This document shows, one piece after another, positions 5,917 through 8,710 of a stretch of DNA of 8,710 nt. A program made the translations under genes and the position numbers. The notes beneath the pieces are model-generated. The model was given only the letters and a program-made list of their open reading frames with translations. It ran no database searches and was not told the origin of the DNA. The stretch's first letter is position 1. Each line of letters starts with the position of its first letter. The DNA comes from an uncultured Bacteroidales bacterium (GTDB taxonomy: Bacteria > Bacteroidota > Bacteroidia > Bacteroidales > UBA932), in NCBI GenBank assembly GCA_902488725.1, contig CABTXO010000053.1:1-8710 (forward strand), read 5' to 3'.

Positions 5917-6999
5917 ATGAAGACCACGAAATTATTTTTGATCGGACTCTGCACCGTGATCGGTCTGAGTTGCGCCGGATGCGCCGAAAAAGGCGTGACC
6001 GTGATCAGAGGAACCGTCGCCAACGACTCCATCGCCGCCCTGCCCGGCGCGATGGTCAAACTGACGGATGCGAAGACAGCCGATGTCCTCGACTCCAGCC
6101 TCGTCAAGAGTGGCAAGTTCGCCCTGAAAGTGGCGACCGCCGCCGACAAAATGTACGGCGTAAAACTCGACTATCCCGGACGCGGGGAGCGCAGCCATGC
6201 CTATGGCATCAACCTCATCCCGGACGTCCCGAAGATGACGGTGACATTGGCGGATTCCTCGACGGTTGCCGGCAGCCCGATTACGGCGGCCTACCTCGAC
6301 TTCGGCCGGAAGATCGGCACGCTGTTCCAGGGTGACGACTCGGCTCCGATCCTGAAACTGTGCCGCGAGACCTACGAGGCCAACCTGAACAACTTCATCG
6401 GCCCCCAGGCCCTGAACATGCTCTTCCAGTTGGACGACAGCCTGAAACTGGAAGACTTCGAAGCCCTGTACAACAAGGGCGGTGACGTCGTGAAGAACAA
6501 CACCCGGATCAAAGGCCGCATCGAAGCGATGCGCAAGGCCGAAGAGACCAAGCCCGGCGCGATGTACAAGGACATCGAGGGCAAACTCGCCGACGGCACC
6601 GCCGCCAAACTTTCCGAATATGTCGGAAAGGGCTACGTGCTCCTCGACTTCTGGGCTTCCTGGTGCGGCCCCTGCATGGCATCCATTCCGGAACTGAAGG
6701 AACTCTACGCCGCCCTCCACAAGAAAGGCCTTGAAATCGTCGGGGTCAACGTGTGGGAGCATGATGCGGAAGCCGGCCCGGCCCGCGCCAAGGAGAAGGA
6801 GATGACCTGGCCCGTCCTGTTCACCCGGGACGTGGAAGGCAGCGAGCCCGGCAGCCGCCACAACGTGGCGACGGACGCCTACGGCGTGCCCGGCATCCCG
6901 ACCACCCTGCTGATCAACCCCGAAGGCAAGATCGTGGAGCGCTTCACCGGCATCCCCGACAACTTCAAGGAGGTCATCACCGGCTACTTCAAGAAATAG
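5917..6999 (+). CDS. TlpA-family thiol-disulfide oxidoreductase, probable lipoprotein with DUF4369-like N-domain
   Basis: The 360-residue protein starts with a basic-hydrophobic signal (MKTTKLFLIGLCTVIGLSC) and a likely lipidation cysteine C22 in the box CAGC, so it is probably anchored in the envelope facing the periplasm. Residues ~28-125 form a beta-rich domain like DUF4369 (RGTVANDS, LVKSGKFALK); a helical spacer follows (~130-215). The C-terminal thioredoxin-like domain has the active site WASWCGPC (C250, C253), the cis-proline in GIPTT (P328) and INPEGKIVERF. Such proteins reduce disulfides of exported proteins or cytochromes using electrons from a membrane carrier such as CcdA/DsbD; none is nearby. 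This domain pair and length are typical of Bacteroidota. The lipobox is weak, with Cys at -3 instead of Leu, and a second candidate C19 precedes it. The ATG at 5917 is the only start that gives a signal peptide. It converges on recQ with one base between the stops. Confidence 0.92.
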   Translation: MKTTKLFLIGLCTVIGLSCAGCAEKGVTVIRGTVANDSIAALPGAMVKLTDAKTADVLDSSLVKSGKFALKVATAADKMYGVKLDYPGRGERSHAYGINLIPDVPKMTVTLADSSTVAGSPITAAYLDFGRKIGTLFQGDDSAPILKLCRETYEANLNNFIGPQALNMLFQLDDSLKLEDFEALYNKGGDVVKNNTRIKGRIEAMRKAEETKPGAMYKDIEGKLADGTAAKLSEYVGKGYVLLDFWASWCGPCMASIPELKELYAALHKKGLEIVGVNVWEHDAEAGPARAKEKEMTWPVLFTRDVEGSEPGSRHNVATDAYGVPGIPTTLLINPEGKIVERFTGIPDNFKEVITGYFKK

Positions 7000-7000
7000 A

Positions 7001-8710
7001 CTAAGACCGGTAAGGCGGGACGACTCCGTCGTCGATGAGCAGACGGAGGATGTCCAGAAAGTCCGGGGAACAGCCGCTCGCAGGATTGCCGAATTCGCGC
7101 ATGATGTCCTGCAAGGCATATTCCCCGGACTTTTCCGTGTTGACATATTCCAAAAGGCGCGTGCGCGTCCGGTCGCGGAGGGTCCGCTGAGCCTCCTTCG
7201 CGCGGCACACGTCGCAAGTCCCGCAGTCCGCCGCGTCGGTCTGCCCGAAGTAGCGCAGCAGGAAGCGCGGACGGCATTCGTCCTGCTCCTCCACATAGTC
7301 CAACATCGCCGCCGCGCGCGCATGGTAGCGCTCCTGGAGTTGTGAATATCGCTCCGGCGAAAGCGCGAGGTCGCCCGGTCGGCGCCGGTCGTGGTGCAGA
7401 TAGACCACGTCCGAGCGGTCGGCCGGAACGTACCGGATCACGTGCTCCAGGGAAAGCCGATACAGCAGCTGCCGCAGACCCGGCACGGTCGTTCCGAGCT
7501 GCCGCGCGATCGAATCCTCGTCGATCGGCTGCACGAACGAGAAGATGCCCGTGTACCGGCGCATCAGCGCCTCCAGCAGATCCGCCATCGCCTGCTCCGG
7601 CAGCTCGACATCGTAGAGCGCCTTGCGGTCGACGGCGATCTTCACTTTCGTGGCGATGTCCACTTCTTCCGAATAGGTCAGGTGGTCCGACCGCTCCAGG
7701 TAGCGCAGCGCATAGAACACCGGCGCCCGCTGTAGGCGGAAGCGCCGGCAGAAGTCTTCGATCTTGAACTTCAGCTGCCGTCCGATGCCCGCGTCGTAGG
7801 GAATTTCAAAGAATATGTGGAGCTTCTGATAGACGTCCTCGATGTAGTCCGGCGGCGGGAAGGTCACATCCTCCAGCTGCTTCATGCGGCGGAGGTCGAT
7901 GCCGTTCCAGAGCTGCACGGCATAGGCCCGGCCCCCGTCCCGGCCCGCGCGCCCCGCCTCCTGGAAATATGCCTCCGGGCTTTCCGGGAGATCGTAGTGC
8001 ACCACGAAGCGCACGTCGGGCTTGTCGATGCCCATGCCGAACGCGTTGGTGCAGACCATCACCCGGATGCGTCCCGCCTTCCAGTCCGCCTGCCTTGCGG
8101 AGCGGGTCTCCCCGCCCAGACCGGCATGGTAGAACGATGCGGAGATCCCGTTCGCCGTCAGGAAGGATGCAATCTCCTCGCATTTCCGGCGGTTGCGGAC
8201 ATACAGGATGCCGGATCCCGCCACCCCGCGGCAGACGTTCAGCAGCTGGCCGTTCTTGTCTTCGCATTTGCGGACCACGTAGGTCAGGTTCGGGCGTTCG
8301 AAACCGGATTTCAGACAGCATTTCTCCCGGAATTCCAGGCGCTCCATGATGTCCTCCGCGACGGGCGGGGTGGCCGTGGCCGTCAGGGCGATGACCGGTG
8401 CTTCCACCCGTTTGCGGAGCTCTCCGATGCGCAGGTAGTCCGGACGGAAGTCATAGCCCCACTGGGAAATGCAGTGGGCCTCGTCCACCACGATGCAGGA
8501 GATCGGCAGGACGTCCAAGTAGGACTGGAACAGGGGCGTGTTCAGGCGCTCGGGAGAGAGGTACAGGAAGGCGAAGTCGCCGTAGGCGGCGTTGTTCAGG
8601 GCAAGATCGACTTCGTGACGGTTCATGCCGGCGTGGACGGCAAGGGCGCGGATGCCCCGGCTCTCCAGGGTCTGCACCTGGTCCTTCATCAGGGCGATGA
8701 GCGGAGTGAC
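7001..8710 (-). CDS. recQ: ATP-dependent DNA helicase RecQ, short form without HRDC (N-terminus beyond window)
   Basis: The frame is open through base 8710, reading VTPLIALMKDQV (motif Ia), so the ATG at 8689 is internal; 569 residues are visible. Missing to the right is the N-terminal part with the Q-motif and Walker A, perhaps 60-70 residues. Numbering from the first visible codon: motif II DEAH at 76-79, then the RecQ aromatic loop CISQWGYDFRPDY, motif III ALTATAT at 108-114, motif V NAFGMGIDKPDV, and motif VI QEAGRAGRDG at about 250-259. A winged-helix-like region follows, and only then the four-Cys zinc motif (C479, C496, C499, C502 in CRPRFLLRYFG and CGTCDVC). In E. coli RecQ the zinc motif directly follows the helicase core and an HRDC domain ends the protein; here the zinc motif is late and HRDC is absent, as I recall for one of the Bacteroidota RecQ types. 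It is a 3'-5' helicase for recombination and replication repair. Confidence 0.95.
   Translation of the reverse strand, partial: VTPLIALMKDQVQTLESRGIRALAVHAGMNRHEVDLALNNAAYGDFAFLYLSPERLNTPLFQSYLDVLPISCIVVDEAHCISQWGYDFRPDYLRIGELRKRVEAPVIALTATATPPVAEDIMERLEFREKCCLKSGFERPNLTYVVRKCEDKNGQLLNVCRGVAGSGILYVRNRRKCEEIASFLTANGISASFYHAGLGGETRSARQADWKAGRIRVMVCTNAFGMGIDKPDVRFVVHYDLPESPEAYFQEAGRAGRDGGRAYAVQLWNGIDLRRMKQLEDVTFPPPDYIEDVYQKLHIFFEIPYDAGIGRQLKFKIEDFCRRFRLQRAPVFYALRYLERSDHLTYSEEVDIATKVKIAVDRKALYDVELPEQAMADLLEALMRRYTGIFSFVQPIDEDSIARQLGTTVPGLRQLLYRLSLEHVIRYVPADRSDVVYLHHDRRRPGDLALSPERYSQLQERYHARAAAMLDYVEEQDECRPRFLLRYFGQTDAADCGTCDVCRAKEAQRTLRDRTRTRLLEYVNTEKSGEYALQDIMREFGNPASGCSPDFLDILRLLIDDGVVPPYRS

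Noticed and set aside
7019..7033. Hairpin gacgac-tcc-gtcgtc as a bidirectional terminator
   Set aside because: It codes for the conserved-looking recQ tail and lacks T-runs on either side; such short perfect hairpins are expected by chance in GC-rich coding DNA.
5932..7323. Minus-strand open frame of 463 codons across the TlpA-like gene and the recQ end
   Set aside because: It overlaps two real genes in wrong frames; its product is low-complexity mirror sequence.

Overview
The window reads as an ordinary chromosomal stretch of a GC-rich member of the Bacteroidota, most likely order Bacteroidales (an Alistipes-like or uncultured gut/rumen lineage; the genus cannot be fixed from here). The basis is the type of proteins: a Bacteroidota-style TamB C-terminus, a DUF4369-type TlpA lipoprotein, a RecQ with its zinc motif at the C-terminus and no HRDC domain, a divergent RsmI-like methyltransferase, and a MtaB whose linker carries a palindromic repeat of the kind scattered through such genomes. 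Codons strongly prefer G or C at the third position, which explains the many long shadow ORFs on both strands.

Layout. Bases 1-4687 hold a tight plus-strand run: the 3' part of tamB (its start is outside the window), an RsmI-family SAM-dependent methyltransferase (8-base overlap), folB (1-base overlap) and mtaB (10-base gap). These are probably co-transcribed. About 230 non-coding bases follow, then a PhnP-like metallo-beta-lactamase-fold hydrolase (4918-5874), a 42-base AT-rich gap, and a TlpA-like thiol-disulfide lipoprotein (5917-6999). One base later the minus-strand recQ ends (7001); its N-terminal part, with the Walker A motif, lies beyond the right edge.

Roles. The first block mixes outer-membrane assembly (TamB), RNA modification (RsmI-like enzyme and MtaB, which finishes ms2t6A37 on tRNA) and folate synthesis (FolB). 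The second block has a phosphodiesterase-type hydrolase and a periplasmic redox protein. RecQ acts in DNA repair. I see no defence system, CRISPR array, insertion sequence, prophage, tRNA or rRNA.

The observations most worth following up are small-scale: an intergenic-type palindromic repeat read in frame as part of MtaB; a FolB that has leucine where the family has its catalytic tyrosine; and a 23-base tandem duplication covering the start codon of the metallo-hydrolase gene, which leaves a short overlapping upstream reading frame.
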